Assembly: GCA_031262985.1 (NCBI GenBank)
Contig: JAISGQ010000028.1
Span: forward strand, 1 to 63,906
Length of the DNA: 63,906 nt
Reading direction: 5' to 3'
DNA from: Oscillospiraceae bacterium
GTDB taxonomy: Bacteria; Bacillota; Clostridia; Oscillospirales; Acutalibacteraceae
The translations under genes and the position numbers were made by a program. Positions within the stretch are counted from its first letter, which is position 1. Each line of letters begins with the position of its first letter. Under the pieces are notes generated by a model that did not search any database, had not been told where the DNA came from, and was given only the letters and a program-made list of their open reading frames with translations. Of this stretch, positions 35,172-44,844 are shown in pieces.

Positions 35172-36932
35172 CTATTGCGCCCTGAGCGAGGCTATCGCCT
35201 CGTCAATCTCAGCGGGATATTTGTCAATCAAATCCATTTGGTCGTTGGGTACGTCGTATTTAATACGTGTCAGCTTGTCGAACAGCCCTGCTGAGATAAT
35301 CGCGGAGAGTGATACTCCCGCCGCTATCGCCGACTTGGCGGCTCTGTTTAAATATATAATGGCACGCATCATCTTGAGCTGTTTTTCGAGCGGCACAAAT
35401 GTGTCGTCCTTATGGAAGGCGTTCTGCTGGAGGAAGCCCACGCGTATGACCTTCGCCATGGTGATAACCAGCTTCTGGTCGTCGGGGAGTACGTCCTCGC
35501 CGATAAGCTTAACAATCTCCATAAGCTTCGCCTCCTCCTGAAGGATGAGGGAGAGCCTGTCGCGGAGCTTCGTGAAGTCCTCGCCTACATTGTCGTTGTA
35601 CCACTTATTCAAATCCGCTCCGTACTCGCTGTAGCTTGTAAGCCAGTTGATAGCGGGGTAGTGCCTCGCGTAGGCAAGGCTCTTATCCAAAGCCCAGAAA
35701 CAGCGTGTAAACCGCTTGGTGTTCTGCGTTACCGGCTCGGAGAAGTCCGAACCCTGAGGAGAAACCGCGCCGATTATCGTGATAGAGCCTGTCGCCCCGT
35801 TCAGCGTGCGAACTAACCCCGCGCGTTCGTAGAACTCCGAAAGCCGTGAGGGGAGGTAGGCGGGGAAACCCTCCTCCGCCGGCATTTCCTCAAGACGTCC
35901 GCTTATTTCGCGAAGCGCCTCCGCCCAGCGTGAGGTGGAGTCCGCCATGATAGCTACATGATAGCCCATATCGCGGTAGTACTCCGCCATGGTGATTCCC
36001 GTGTAGATGGAAGCCTCTCTCGCCGCAACGGGCATATTGGAGGTGTTTGCTATAAGCACTGTGCGGTCGGTTATCGGTCTGCCCGATTTCGGGTCGATAA
36101 GGGCGGAGAACTCCTCCAAAACCTGGCTCATCTCGTTGCCGCGTTCTCCGCAGCCGACATATACGATAATATCCGCGTCGCACCACTTTGCAAGTTGGTG
36201 CTGTGTCATTGTCTTTCCTGTTCCGAAGCCGCCGGGAATCGCCGCAGTGCCTCCTTTTGCAACGGGGAAAAGCGTGTCTATAATGCGCTGCCCCGTGATG
36301 AGAGGGGCGTTCGCGTAGAGCCGCTCGGCTATCGGGCGGGAGATTCTGATAGGCCACTGACGGCACAGTGTGAGGTCTATGTCGTTTCCGTTTTGGTCGG
36401 TCAGTGTCACTACGGTGTCGTGTATCTTGTACTTTCCGCTCGGTTTAGCGTACTTTACAACTCCGCAGATGTTCGGAGGAACGATACATTTGTGTGTGAT
36501 AATAGTTGTCTCAGGGCAGGTGGCGTAAACTGCGCCGCCGCTGAGGGTGTCGCCTACCTTCGCGGTGACTGTGACATCCCACTCCCTTTCGGCAGAGAGG
36601 GAGGAGACACTCGCACCTCTGCTGATAAACGCGCCGCACCGCTCCTCAATCTCCTTTAGAGGGCGTCCGATTCCGTCGAATATGTTGTCGAGTATGCCCG
36701 GACCTAAGAGCAGGGAGAGCTGTTCTCCCGTCGCGTACACAGGGTCGCCCGGACGAAGCCCTGTAGTTTCCTCATACACCTGTATGGTGGTCATGCTGTC
36801 GTCGAGGCGGATGACCTCTCCTGCCAGACGCTCATTTCCCACGTAAACCATCTCCATCATGGAGAGGTTGGTTTTGCCTTTAACTTTAATGACAGGTCCG
36901 TTTATGCCGAATACCGCATTTTCGCACTCCAT
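35172..36932 (-). CDS. ntpA: V-type ATP synthase catalytic subunit A
   Basis: 586 residues. Catalytic nucleotide-binding subunit: P-loop [29 protein letters not shown], the Glu of the A-type catalytic site, and [27 protein letters not shown]. The long non-homologous insertion typical of A subunits lies at about residues 110-190. The start ATG is preceded by AGGTGA. A family 1 MITE separates it from ntpE upstream. Confidence 0.97.
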   Translation of the reverse strand: MECENAVFGINGPVIKVKGKTNLSMMEMVYVGNERLAGEVIRLDDSMTTIQVYEETTGLRPGDPVYATGEQLSLLLGPGILDNIFDGIGRPLKEIEERCGAFISRGASVSSLSAEREWDVTVTAKVGDTLSGGAVYATCPETTIITHKCIVPPNICGVVKYAKPSGKYKIHDTVVTLTDQNGNDIDLTLCRQWPIRISRPIAERLYANAPLITGQRIIDTLFPVAKGGTAAIPGGFGTGKTMTQHQLAKWCDADIIVYVGCGERGNEMSQVLEEFSALIDPKSGRPITDRTVLIANTSNMPVAAREASIYTGITMAEYYRDMGYHVAIMADSTSRWAEALREISGRLEEMPAEEGFPAYLPSRLSEFYERAGLVRTLNGATGSITIIGAVSPQGSDFSEPVTQNTKRFTRCFWALDKSLAYARHYPAINWLTSYSEYGADLNKWYNDNVGEDFTKLRDRLSLILQEEAKLMEIVKLIGEDVLPDDQKLVITMAKVIRVGFLQQNAFHKDDTFVPLEKQLKMMRAIIYLNRAAKSAIAAGVSLSAIISAGLFDKLTRIKYDVPNDQMDLIDKYPAEIDEAIASLRAQ

Positions 36933-36961
36933 ACTAATTCACCTGTAATCCTTATTTAGTG

Positions 36962-37069
36962 TATAGTTAATTAACTTAGAAAACAACAAGAAAACACGGG
37001 CTAAAAGCCCTGATTTGTGCGGTTTTCGCCCGTGGAGGCTTGATTGTTTTCTTGTTAATTTAGTGTATA
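36962..37069 (-). mobile_element. Family 1 MITE-like palindrome, copy 4, inside the V-ATPase operon
   Basis: Reverse copy between ntpE and ntpA. Inner stem CACGGGCGAAAA / TTTTAGCCCGTG (one mismatch). Terminal words TATAGTTAATTAACTTAG and TTAATTTAGTGTATA. It lies 30 bases upstream of the ntpA start, so it enters the leader of subunit A. Confidence 0.85.
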
Positions 37070-37150
37070 TCTGTGTGCCGCAGTCGAAGCAGGACACACT
37101 CCTGTAGTCGGTCAGCTGTGCCGCAGTCGGAAGAGACTGTAGGCAGTAGG

Positions 37151-37756
37151 CTACGGGCAGACTGAAAGCCCGCTGGTTTCCTCAAACCACGCTCGCTGCT
37201 CCTCCAGCTCGGTGCAGATAGAGGCGTTGATTACTCTGCCAAGTTCCTCGTTGACTGCGATAAGACCGCCTATTTTAATCTCCGGCGACTCCGCAAACGA
37301 GCAGTTACTGCCGAAGGCGGATTCAATGTCCGATTTGAAGGAGACGTCCTCCGCGCGGATATAGAACACTGTCGCCGCAGGGTTCGCGGAGAATATCTCC
37401 GCCGCCTTTTTTGCACAGCGGACAAGGTAGGCTTTATAGGCGGGAGTATTCACAAAGTCGAGGAGTTTAGTTTCCGCTCTTTTGAATATCTCCTCCTCGA
37501 CTGCCACACGTTTTGCGAGCAGTTTCTTTTTAGATTCCGACTCTCTTTTGGAGAGACCGAGGAAGATGGAGTTTCTGACCTCCTGAATTTTCCGCTCAAT
37601 GATTCTGTGAGCGTTCGCCATCGGCTCTTTTTCTGCCGCTTCAAATGCCGCGCGGTTTCGCTCCTCCACTTCTCTGAGGGCGGTTTCGCGTTCTCTTTTG
37701 GTTTTATCGGTTATCGCCTCGAGGAATTGCCGCAGCTTCTCGTCATTTTCTGCCAT
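37151..37756 (-). CDS. ntpE: V-type ATP synthase subunit E
   Basis: 201-residue peripheral stalk subunit. The first half is a long charged coiled coil (REVEERNRAAFEAAEKE, RIIERKIQEVRNSIF); the C-terminal globular part ends in GGLIAVNEELGRVINASICTEL, diagnostic of subunit E. AAAGGAG upstream of the ATG. Confidence 0.9.
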   Translation of the reverse strand: MAENDEKLRQFLEAITDKTKRERETALREVEERNRAAFEAAEKEPMANAHRIIERKIQEVRNSIFLGLSKRESESKKKLLAKRVAVEEEIFKRAETKLLDFVNTPAYKAYLVRCAKKAAEIFSANPAATVFYIRAEDVSFKSDIESAFGSNCSFAESPEIKIGGLIAVNEELGRVINASICTELEEQRAWFEETSGLSVCP

Positions 37757-37796
37757 GATAGCAGCTCCTTTCGATTGGAAATACTAACACATAATT

Positions 37797-38110
37797 TAAA
37801 TCTGTTGCCAAAGAGGCAAAAGTTTAGGTCAAGCCTTTCTCAAAGACTTGCGTGGTCCACATTCAAAATCAACTAACAAAACAATGCAAGAAAAGCCTAA
37901 AAGAAACCATATATAAAAGCTTTTTCGAGCTTTTCTTTGTTGTTTTCTAAGTTAATTTAGCATCGGGCAGAGCCCTGACTCGCTCTCCGCAGAGAGCGAA
38001 ACTCTCTTAGCGTTCAAAAACGCAGTGAGGGAGCATGGAACCCTCGTCGGGGGTTCCATGTGTAGGTCGCCTTGCGACCTACTTCTTGCCGGAACGATTG
38101 CATTCTACGA
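37797..38110 (-). repeat. Composite hairpin repeat, copy D, inside the V-ATPase operon
   Basis: Reverse copy between ntpF and ntpE: TTGCC..GGCAA near 37802-37818, AAGCCTTTCTCAAAGACTTG, then the 100-bp variant MITE, a shortened GGGCAGAGCCCT stem, CGCTCTCCGCAGAGAGCG, GGAACCCTCGTCGGGGGTTCC and GGTCGCCTTGCGACC. The poly-A flanked ATGTCC hairpin is missing. It lies in the sense path of the operon, so its hairpins will be transcribed. Confidence 0.85.
37861..37960 (-). mobile_element. Family 1b MITE-like element within composite repeat D
   Basis: 100-bp element, related at its ends to family 1 (GTTGTTTTCTAAGTTAATTTAG) but with a different inner stem (AAGAAAAGC / GCTTTTCTT). A second copy in opposite orientation is at 45677-45777, at the same junction of another composite repeat, with matching flanks GTGGACCACGCAAG and GTGAACCATGCAAG. 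Confidence 0.8.
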
Positions 38111-38209
38111 GACGGGGCAGAAACATAAGTCCCCCCCGTAGGCATACTCCTCGTAGGCATTACCCTCCGTAGTTTACCTCTCGCATAATACTTTCCGTAT
38201 CCGCCGCCC

Positions 38210-38518
38210 CTATATCTTAACTCCAATCGCATCACGCACATACTTCGTGATGGAGTCCTTGGCTCTGCCGTTTCCGTGGCGGTCGGGAATCTCCACAATA
38301 AGAGGACGCGAGCGGTGGAGCTTCAAATCGTACACCAGCTCGGGACACAGATTGACCAGCGTCTCAGTCATGAGAACCACTCCCACCGACTCATCGTCAA
38401 CTGCCGTTTGGAGGGCGGCTTTCACCTCGTTTTCGAGATGTACAACCACTCCCTCGATTCCTGCGAGCCGCAGACCTACCTTGGTGTCGTGATTGTCGCT
38501 TATAAGGAAAAACTTCAT
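38210..38518 (-). CDS. ntpG: V-type ATP synthase subunit F
   Basis: 102 residues: KFFLISDNHDTKVGLRLAGIEGV is the typical subunit F opening; VGVVLMTETLVNLCPELV and the C-terminal KDSITKYVRDAIGVKI follow. Small Rossmann-like rotor subunit. ATG at 38518 with AAGGAGG upstream. It is followed by composite repeat D before ntpE. Confidence 0.9.
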   Translation of the reverse strand: MKFFLISDNHDTKVGLRLAGIEGVVVHLENEVKAALQTAVDDESVGVVLMTETLVNLCPELVYDLKLHRSRPLIVEIPDRHGNGRAKDSITKYVRDAIGVKI

Positions 38519-38559
38519 GCGTGACACCCTCCTTGCGGTGATAGTGTTGCCTAATTCTA

Positions 38560-39009
38560 TTAATACTCACCCAAAATCATGATGGATATGATAAGTCCGT
38601 AGAGTGCGATTGTCTCTCCGAGTGCTACGAAGATAAGTGCCTTACCGAAAATCTTCTCATTCTCGCTTGTCGCGCCTATAGCGGCAGGAGCGGCGGCGGC
38701 AACTGCAATTCCTCCGCCTATGCCGGAAAGTCCGGTAACAAGTGCCGCCGCTATCATACCCAAGCCCTTTGTCGGGTCAACTGCCGCCGCAGTGGTGACA
38801 GGAGCTGATGTAGTGGCAATATCAGCAGGCGAAACAGGTGCGGCTGTAGCAGTCATTGCGGATGCAACTACAACTACGAGCAGTACGGAAAACACCGTAA
38901 GATTCATGTAAACGGCTTTTTTGCCGCTACCGCTCGACTTAAATTTCTTCATGGAGGCGTAAACCGCCGCCGCGATAACTACTGCCGGTAAGATGTAAAG
39001 TAATGACAT
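38560..39009 (-). CDS. ntpK: V-type ATP synthase proteolipid subunit K
   Basis: 149 residues. Four hydrophobic stretches. The C-terminal hairpin is a regular c-ring unit: LGMIAAALVTGLSGIGGGIAVAAAAP and FVALGETIALYGLIISIMI with the ion-binding Glu. The N-terminal half is not a second complete c unit; it has two spans separated by a basic loop (KKFKSSGSGKK) and a Thr/Ala/Pro-rich linker (ADIATTSAPVTTAAAVDP). Whether the ring transports Na+ or H+ is not decided by eye. Confidence 0.88.
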   Translation of the reverse strand: MSLLYILPAVVIAAAVYASMKKFKSSGSGKKAVYMNLTVFSVLLVVVVASAMTATAAPVSPADIATTSAPVTTAAAVDPTKGLGMIAAALVTGLSGIGGGIAVAAAAPAAIGATSENEKIFGKALIFVALGETIALYGLIISIMILGEY

Positions 39010-39099
39010 AATAAATTCCTCCTGTAAAAGCTAAAATTTTATTGTTATTTATTTTTTACTGCAGTTGACTACAGCTGTTTTCCAGCCGTACTACTGCGG

Positions 39100-41097
39100 C
39101 TATTTTTTCGAGGAGAGCCGTTCGCCGAGCTTTATCGGCTTGTAGGCGCGTCCCGAACCGTCAAAGAAGCGGCTGAACATCTCGTAGAACACCAGTCGGA
39201 GTGACTGTATGCCGACAAGCAGAGCCTCCAGCCCCATGATTATGATATTGCCGAGGATTACGATTATCACATACGCCGCGCCGCTTGTCATCTCCGCCAA
39301 GGTGAATACCACCTTCATCATGCCCGCGTGGATGAGGATAAACGCGCCTATTCGCAAAAAGCTGATGGTGTTCGACGCGTAGTTCAGCACCACCTCGAAC
39401 AGCTCGAAGAACGACTGCATGAGATACTCACCCATTTTTTCGGGCTTCTTGTGGTGTGTTCCCTCGAAATGCTCAATCAGAAGCTCCTTGAAGTAGAGCA
39501 GCACCAGCGGCACTACTATGAGCAGGATGATATAGGGGATGGTAAGCATATGAATTTTAAACAGCACCTCGCCCACTATACCCGCCAGAAGCGCGCAGTA
39601 AAAGACAAGTCCGACTACTCCGTTCTGGTCGAACAGGGCGAGGGCAAGCTTCCTCTGCTTGAGCTTTGAGTATATGCTCATGAGAATGGCGCAGGCAACC
39701 AAAAACGCTCCGATTCCTACGGCGGATAAAATCAGCGTCTGTACAGTGTCGGGATTTTCCAAATTAATCGGCTTTACCTCGTGGAACACAATGCCCGTTT
39801 TACTGCCGAACCACTCCCAGAAGGGGTTGAGCCAATGCTCGAACCCGAACACCGAGCCGAACACGAATCCGAAAAACGTGGAGGAGATACCGCACAGCGC
39901 GATAGGCTTTCCGAGAGGCATCTTCATTTTCTTCCACAGTACGAACCACGAGAAGAGGGAGAGTACAAGCCCCTGCCCTACGTCGCTGAACATCATTCCG
40001 AACACGAGGAAGTACATCATGGCAACGAATGGAGTGGGGTCAACCTCGCTGTAGCTCGGAAGCCCGTACATCTCAACGAAAAACTCGAAGGGCTTGAACA
40101 GCTTCCTGTTCTTGAGCTTTACAGGCGGGCTTTCGCTCATATCGCTCTCGGGTACTTCCAGTGTGCAGTACAGCCCGTCTATCTTATCTAAGCGCGCGAA
40201 AAGCTCGCCGCACTCCTCCTCCGGAAGCCATCCGAGGAGGACAAACACCGACGTTTTGCTGTATTTTACCGCATTTCGGCGCAGGTCGAATTTCGCCTTC
40301 TTCTCTGAAACGTAGGCGAGATATTCGGAAATTCGAACGATATACTGCAAATCGTCGCCCTTTTCCTTCTCCCATAGAGCGGCTTTCTGAGCGTCTAACT
40401 CCTCTCTCTGCGCCTCGAGCATAACCTTCCGAACGGAGATTTCGCTTATCGCCTCCTCGGGAGTACCCGCCGCAGAGGGTACCCACAGGCGTTCCCAGTA
40501 GAGGCTGTGGAAAATCCTGTCCGCCTCGGCTATTTTGTCCTCCGGCGCGCAGTAGAAGCCCCACACATAATCTCTGTCCACCGAACAGGGGAAGGCGACT
40601 ATGTAGGGATTGTCGCTGTAGTATTTGAGCTTATCGAAGCTTTCCTCGGGCATACGTCCGAAGCGGATTTTCACGAACTTGCAGGAAAACACCTCCTCCA
40701 GATTGAGACCGAAGTCGGAGAAGTGTCCGAGCAGTTCAATTGAGCGGGAGCAGTTTTCGATATCCGCCGTCAGCTGCTGATAGGTCGCTGAGTAGTTGTT
40801 GAGCTTTTCGGAGAGAGTATCGACGTAGTTTGTTATCTCCTCTATGTCGAACTCCTTTTTGTCGTCTCCCGGGGGCATGACCTTCAGCCTTGCGCCGGCT
40901 ATCAGGTCGTGGAGCTTAGTCAGACAGGCGTTGTAGGGGTTCTCCTCGCTTATAGCCATAAGCTCGCGCTTATCGCTGAAATACGACATTGCCTGATCAA
41001 TATGAAACTCTCCGTTCTCACAGCATATTTCTATTGCCCTGTCAAGGTCGGCCATATCGCCTGCTACGCGGAGCAGCTTCATCTTGGTAATTGCCAT
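39100..41097 (-). CDS. ntpI: V-type ATP synthase subunit I
   Basis: 665 residues. Cytosolic N-terminal domain with coiled coils (AQREELDAQKAALWEKEKGDD), then eight or so spans. Family motifs: PTPFVAMMYFLVFGMMFSDVGQGLV, FSWFVLWKKM, and the C-terminal SNTISFLRIGAFILIHAGMM with the essential Arg of the ion path. The static membrane subunit of Vo. AGGAAGTGAG upstream of the ATG. Confidence 0.95.
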   Translation of the reverse strand: MAITKMKLLRVAGDMADLDRAIEICCENGEFHIDQAMSYFSDKRELMAISEENPYNACLTKLHDLIAGARLKVMPPGDDKKEFDIEEITNYVDTLSEKLNNYSATYQQLTADIENCSRSIELLGHFSDFGLNLEEVFSCKFVKIRFGRMPEESFDKLKYYSDNPYIVAFPCSVDRDYVWGFYCAPEDKIAEADRIFHSLYWERLWVPSAAGTPEEAISEISVRKVMLEAQREELDAQKAALWEKEKGDDLQYIVRISEYLAYVSEKKAKFDLRRNAVKYSKTSVFVLLGWLPEEECGELFARLDKIDGLYCTLEVPESDMSESPPVKLKNRKLFKPFEFFVEMYGLPSYSEVDPTPFVAMMYFLVFGMMFSDVGQGLVLSLFSWFVLWKKMKMPLGKPIALCGISSTFFGFVFGSVFGFEHWLNPFWEWFGSKTGIVFHEVKPINLENPDTVQTLILSAVGIGAFLVACAILMSIYSKLKQRKLALALFDQNGVVGLVFYCALLAGIVGEVLFKIHMLTIPYIILLIVVPLVLLYFKELLIEHFEGTHHKKPEKMGEYLMQSFFELFEVVLNYASNTISFLRIGAFILIHAGMMKVVFTLAEMTSGAAYVIIVILGNIIIMGLEALLVGIQSLRLVFYEMFSRFFDGSGRAYKPIKLGERLSSKK

Positions 41098-41234
41098 TGA
41101 CTCACTTCCTTATATGTGGTTTTGCACATACTGTGCCGAAAACTATTGTATAGGTGTTAGTGGTGGTGTCGCGGTTAGTGTCGTAGTCGTAGTTAGTGTT
41201 TGTAGTCGGTGTCGCAGTTGATACTACTCCTCCG

Positions 41235-42296
41235 CTATGCGTCGTTAGTGGCAATCAGCTCATTGATCTTCGACGGAGGCAGTAGGTATCTGACCGATTC
41301 GATTATCGTAACTATATCGGAAATCTCCGTCTCGGAGAGCATGAGGTAAGCCATAATTACGGTGGAGGGGTTGACAGAGGAGCGTATATAGTGCCTCGCA
41401 CAGCGGTATACGAGCATCCGAACCACATTGTCGAAGTAGACGTTCTCCAAGTCCTCCTGATGGATATTCCTGCCGTAGTAGGTTTCGTTGTAGAATTTTT
41501 TGAGTATCTCCCTCGAATTTTCGGCGAGCATCATCTCCCGAAGCTCCGCCGCCTTTATCTTTCGGTGGTAGGGATATATCATAGCGGATATTGTTGCGGT
41601 GTCCGCCCTGAAATACTTCTTGAGCCTGTAGGCGGTAAGGACGTTGTTAAGCTCAATCCTTGTGCCGAGGAGGTCTAACATCTCCTTCTTTGCACTGCCT
41701 GTGTAGTTCTTCTCCGCGTTTTTTATGGCGTTTTCGTAGAAATAGTTGTGAGCGGCGGTATCTATAACCGAGTAGACAAAATCTTCTCCTTCTGCGGGAG
41801 CTTTCTGCTTAAACAAGGGGTAAAACGGGCTTAGCTCTATCGCGCTGAGAAACTCGCCGTAGGTAGTAACCTGTGAAAGGCGCATTATATCGACCTTTGT
41901 GTGCTTTGCGAAGAACGAGGGGAGGGAGAAGATGTAGTCCTGCGGCTTGCCTGCCGAGAGCAGCCTCAAAAATTTGAGGAGCTGCCTAAGCTCCGTTTTG
42001 AGGAGGATATAGTCGGCGGTGTTTTCTCCCACCGACAGCTCGTAGCGGCACAGCGATTCGTATTTTTTGAATAACTGCTTGTCGAGTGCGTTTTCAAGCT
42101 GACCTCTGTGAACCTCGGTTTCGTTGACGGAGGACAGCGCATCTGCGTAGTCGGTGTTCGATTTGAGGTACGCCGCCACCTCTCCTACACTGCGGCAGGA
42201 CATAAGGTCGGCGAAGTTCTGCGGTGTGAGGCGTTTGCCGAACATGGCGCGGCACTTTGCGAGCAGGGCGTTTGAAGCGGCTTTTGAAAAATTCAT
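41235..42296 (-). CDS. ntpC: V-type ATP synthase subunit C
   Basis: 353 residues, helical, of the NtpC/subunit d family that caps the c-ring. Recognizable segments are SNALLAKCRAMFGKRLTPQNFADLM, ENTADYILLKTELRQLLKFLRL and LGTRIELNNVLTAYRLKKYF. It starts 4 bases after subunit H, with GGAGG upstream. Confidence 0.9.
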   Translation of the reverse strand: MNFSKAASNALLAKCRAMFGKRLTPQNFADLMSCRSVGEVAAYLKSNTDYADALSSVNETEVHRGQLENALDKQLFKKYESLCRYELSVGENTADYILLKTELRQLLKFLRLLSAGKPQDYIFSLPSFFAKHTKVDIMRLSQVTTYGEFLSAIELSPFYPLFKQKAPAEGEDFVYSVIDTAAHNYFYENAIKNAEKNYTGSAKKEMLDLLGTRIELNNVLTAYRLKKYFRADTATISAMIYPYHRKIKAAELREMMLAENSREILKKFYNETYYGRNIHQEDLENVYFDNVVRMLVYRCARHYIRSSVNPSTVIMAYLMLSETEISDIVTIIESVRYLLPPSKINELIATNDA

Positions 42297-42300
42297 AACC

Positions 42301-42630
42301 TCAGCCTCCGATTACTCTGCTCACTATTTGGTCAGCCCACTCGTCGCCCTTCTCCCTGAGCTGAGCCTCAAGGCGGGAGGCGATTTCCGCGTGGCACTTT
42401 TCGATAGCCGCCCACTTTTCGTCTGCACTGCGCGTTTCGGCTTGGCGTATGGCTTCTACCTCCGCCATGGCGTTCTGCATATACTCGGCGCGGAGCTGTT
42501 CGACACGGCGGTCGATAGACTGCTCCGCCTCCTCCGACGCCGCGACTGCCGCGTCAATATCGGCACGCGCCTTCTTGTCGGCTTCGATTATGCGTGTGAG
42601 TACATATTGCATCTCATTCTTCTCTTGCAT
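42301..42630 (-). CDS. V-type ATP synthase peripheral stalk subunit H/G
   Basis: 109 residues, nearly a single charged coiled coil (LTRIIEADKKARADIDAAVAA, EYMQNAMAEVEAIRQAE). The position as first gene of the operon before NtpC and the coiled-coil nature match AhaH/NtpF-type stalk subunits. The ATG at 42630 fits the AAAGGA better than the ATG at 42642. Confidence 0.8.
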   Translation of the reverse strand: MQEKNEMQYVLTRIIEADKKARADIDAAVAASEEAEQSIDRRVEQLRAEYMQNAMAEVEAIRQAETRSADEKWAAIEKCHAEIASRLEAQLREKGDEWADQIVSRVIGG

Positions 42631-42642
42631 GGCAGATGTCAT

Positions 42643-43085
42643 CCTTTCACTTTTATGGATGTTTCGTATAATATCTTGAACGAAGGAGGCGTAAATCCTG
42701 CAAATTTTCAGTCTCCCAATATAGGTTTATGTCTTAAACTATTATATGCTTCTGTTTTTGCGTATTCAACGGCAAACTATAACAAACGAAATTGAGAATA
42801 TTGCAATATTATAGATAACTTGACAACAGATTATTAACACGGTTGATTTTTGTTTAAATTTTACATTTATTGGGGCTGTTTTTTGGAGTAAATGATAGAG
42901 CGGTTTTTCGCGGGTGTATCCCCCTACTCCACGCACTCCATGGGTAAGGAGGAGGAGAGGAAAGTGCGTTTTTGCAATTTGCGGAATGTGAAATTGCAAA
43001 AAGAGCAACGCAATGACGGGGAGGAAGTGCCGGGTATGCGTCATTGCATTACTCTTGTTGGGTGTTTAGTTGTGGGGAGGAGGGA
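42643..43085. other. Upstream region of the V-ATPase operon
   Basis: No convincing gene. On the minus strand a TATAAT lies at 42812-42807, overlapping the perfect palindrome AATATTGCAATATT (42797-42810), about 170 bases before the operon. No good -35 box accompanies it. A 67-codon frame at 42892-43095 lacks a ribosome site and is probably chance. Confidence 0.4.
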
Positions 43086-43440
43086 GTTCAGTTGAAAGTT
43101 ATCCGTCTGCGGGCGGGAGGGGGACGATTTGCTCACTCTGCTCTCGGCAACCTCCGCAACACGCGATAATCCTACAGTTTATCTAACGGGGATGCCCTAT
43201 AGGTCGCACGGCGACCTATAAAGGGAAACCCCCGACGAGGGTTCCCCTTCGAAAAAAATGTCCTTAGGGACATTTTTTTCTACCCCCTCCTGCGTTTTTC
43301 TGACGATAAAGAGTTTCGCTCTCTGCGGAGAGCGACTTAGGACGCCGTCCTAAGAACCTGCAAGCCTTTAAAAAGGCTTGACCTAAATTTTGCCTCTTTG
43401 GCAACAGATTGTAGTTTGGAGATTAACTCCTTGTCAACAA
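43086..43440 (+). repeat. Composite hairpin repeat, copy E (most regular copy)
   Basis: Seven hairpins in a row: CTATAGGTCGC/GCGACCTATA (43198-43220), GGGAAACCCCC/GGGTTCCCC (43223-43247), AAAAAAATGTCC/GGACATTTTTTT (43251-43280), TCGCTCTCTGCGGAGAGCGA (43316-43335), CTTAGGACGCCGTCCTAAG (43336-43354), CAAGCCTTT/AAAGGCTTG (43361-43380) and TTGCC/GGCAA (43390-43404). A CAGATTGTAGTTT link and a degenerate TTG..CAA follow. It borders the end of the UPF0210 gene. Confidence 0.92.
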
Positions 43441-43471
43441 ATTGAAGTTCCGTGTAAGCCTACGTGTCAGC

Positions 43472-44827
43472 CTAATTCTTCAAGCTGTGTATCGGCGCGG
43501 GAATCCGTCCTCCCCGTGAGATGAACTTAGAGGGAGAGTAGCCACCTACCTCCATCACAGGTCCGCTCCCGAACAGTCCGCCGAAATCAAGCTCGTCCCC
43601 TACCTTCGCTCCTACAGCCGGAATCAGCCGTATAGCAGTAGTTTTTCCGTTTATCATGCCGATTGCCGCCTCATCAGCCAGTATAGCCGAGATAATATCC
43701 GCCGAGGTGTCGCCCGGAATAACAATCATATCAAGCCCCACGGAGCAGACAGCAGTCATAGCCTCCAGCTTGCTCAGCGTCAATGCGCCGCACCGAGCCG
43801 CCTCAATCATCCCCGCGTCCTCGGAGACCGGAATAAACGCGCCTGACAGTCCTCCCACATGGGAGCTTGCCATTACGCCGCCCTTCTTCACCGCGTCGTT
43901 GAGGAGGGCAAGACAGGCGGTAGTGCCGTGCGCTCCGCACTTCTCCAAGCCCATCTCCTCGAGTATATACGCCACAGAGTCGCCCACAGCCGGAGTGGGA
44001 GCAAGCGACAAATCGACAATCCCGAACGGTACTCCCAGCCTGCGAGACGCCTCACGCGCCACAAGCTGACCCATACGGGTAATCTTAAATGCGGTTTTCT
44101 TTACTATATCCGCGACCTCCGTGATGTTCGCCTCGGGAGCTTTCGAGAGTGCCGCCCTCACAACGCCCGGACCTGATACTCCCACGTTGATAACGCAGTC
44201 GGGTTCGCCCACTCCATGGAACGCGCCAGCCATGAAGGGGTTATCCTCCGGCGCGTTGCAGAAGATGACCAGCTTTGCCGCTCCGAATGAGCGGTTGTCG
44301 GCAGTCAGCTCCGCACAGCGTTTGACTATGCCGCCCATCTTCGCCACCGCGTCCATGTTTATGCCGGCTTTGGTAGAGCCTACATTGACTGAGGAGCAGA
44401 CGAGCGACGTCTCCGCGAGAGCCTCGGGGATGCTGTCGATAAAGCGTTCGTCTTTAGGACCGAAGCCCTTGTGAACAAGCGCGGAGTACCCGCCGATGAA
44501 GTTTACTCCCGTAGCGGCGGCTGCGCTGTCCATCGCCTTTGCGAACTCCACGGGGCTGCCCTTTGACGCGGCAGAGATGAGAGCCATGGGAGTGACCGAA
44601 ATGCGCTTGTTGATTATGGGTATGCCGTACTCCCGCTCAATCTCCTCACCTGTAGAAACGAGCTTCTCCGCCGAGCGGCATATTTTGTCGTAGACGGCGG
44701 TGCAGGCGGCTGATGTGTCCTCCCGCGAGCAGTCGAGCAGGCTGATACCCATCGTTATTGTACGAATATCGAGGTGTTCGTCCTGTATCATCTGTATGGT
44801 TTCGAGAATATCCTTTGTGTTAATCAT
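43472..44827 (-). CDS. UPF0210 (DUF711, PFL-family) protein
   Basis: 451 residues. The start [32 protein letters not shown] and the core [64 protein letters not shown] match the UPF0210 family, which shares a fold with glycyl-radical PFL-like enzymes but has no proven reaction. ATG 44827 with GGGAG upstream. It is paired with the ACT-domain protein upstream, a conserved pair. Confidence 0.92.
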   Translation of the reverse strand: MINTKDILETIQMIQDEHLDIRTITMGISLLDCSREDTSAACTAVYDKICRSAEKLVSTGEEIEREYGIPIINKRISVTPMALISAASKGSPVEFAKAMDSAAAATGVNFIGGYSALVHKGFGPKDERFIDSIPEALAETSLVCSSVNVGSTKAGINMDAVAKMGGIVKRCAELTADNRSFGAAKLVIFCNAPEDNPFMAGAFHGVGEPDCVINVGVSGPGVVRAALSKAPEANITEVADIVKKTAFKITRMGQLVAREASRRLGVPFGIVDLSLAPTPAVGDSVAYILEEMGLEKCGAHGTTACLALLNDAVKKGGVMASSHVGGLSGAFIPVSEDAGMIEAARCGALTLSKLEAMTAVCSVGLDMIVIPGDTSADIISAILADEAAIGMINGKTTAIRLIPAVGAKVGDELDFGGLFGSGPVMEVGGYSPSKFISRGGRIPAPIHSLKN

Positions 44828-44844
44828 AGTAAAAATATCTCCCG

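Noticed and set aside
42892-43095. 67-codon frame upstream of composite E
   Set aside because: No ribosome site and no conserved pattern; likely chance.
43086-43440. CRISPR array
   Set aside because: The repeated units are hairpins of different sequence with no uniform repeats or spacers, and no cas genes are in the window.
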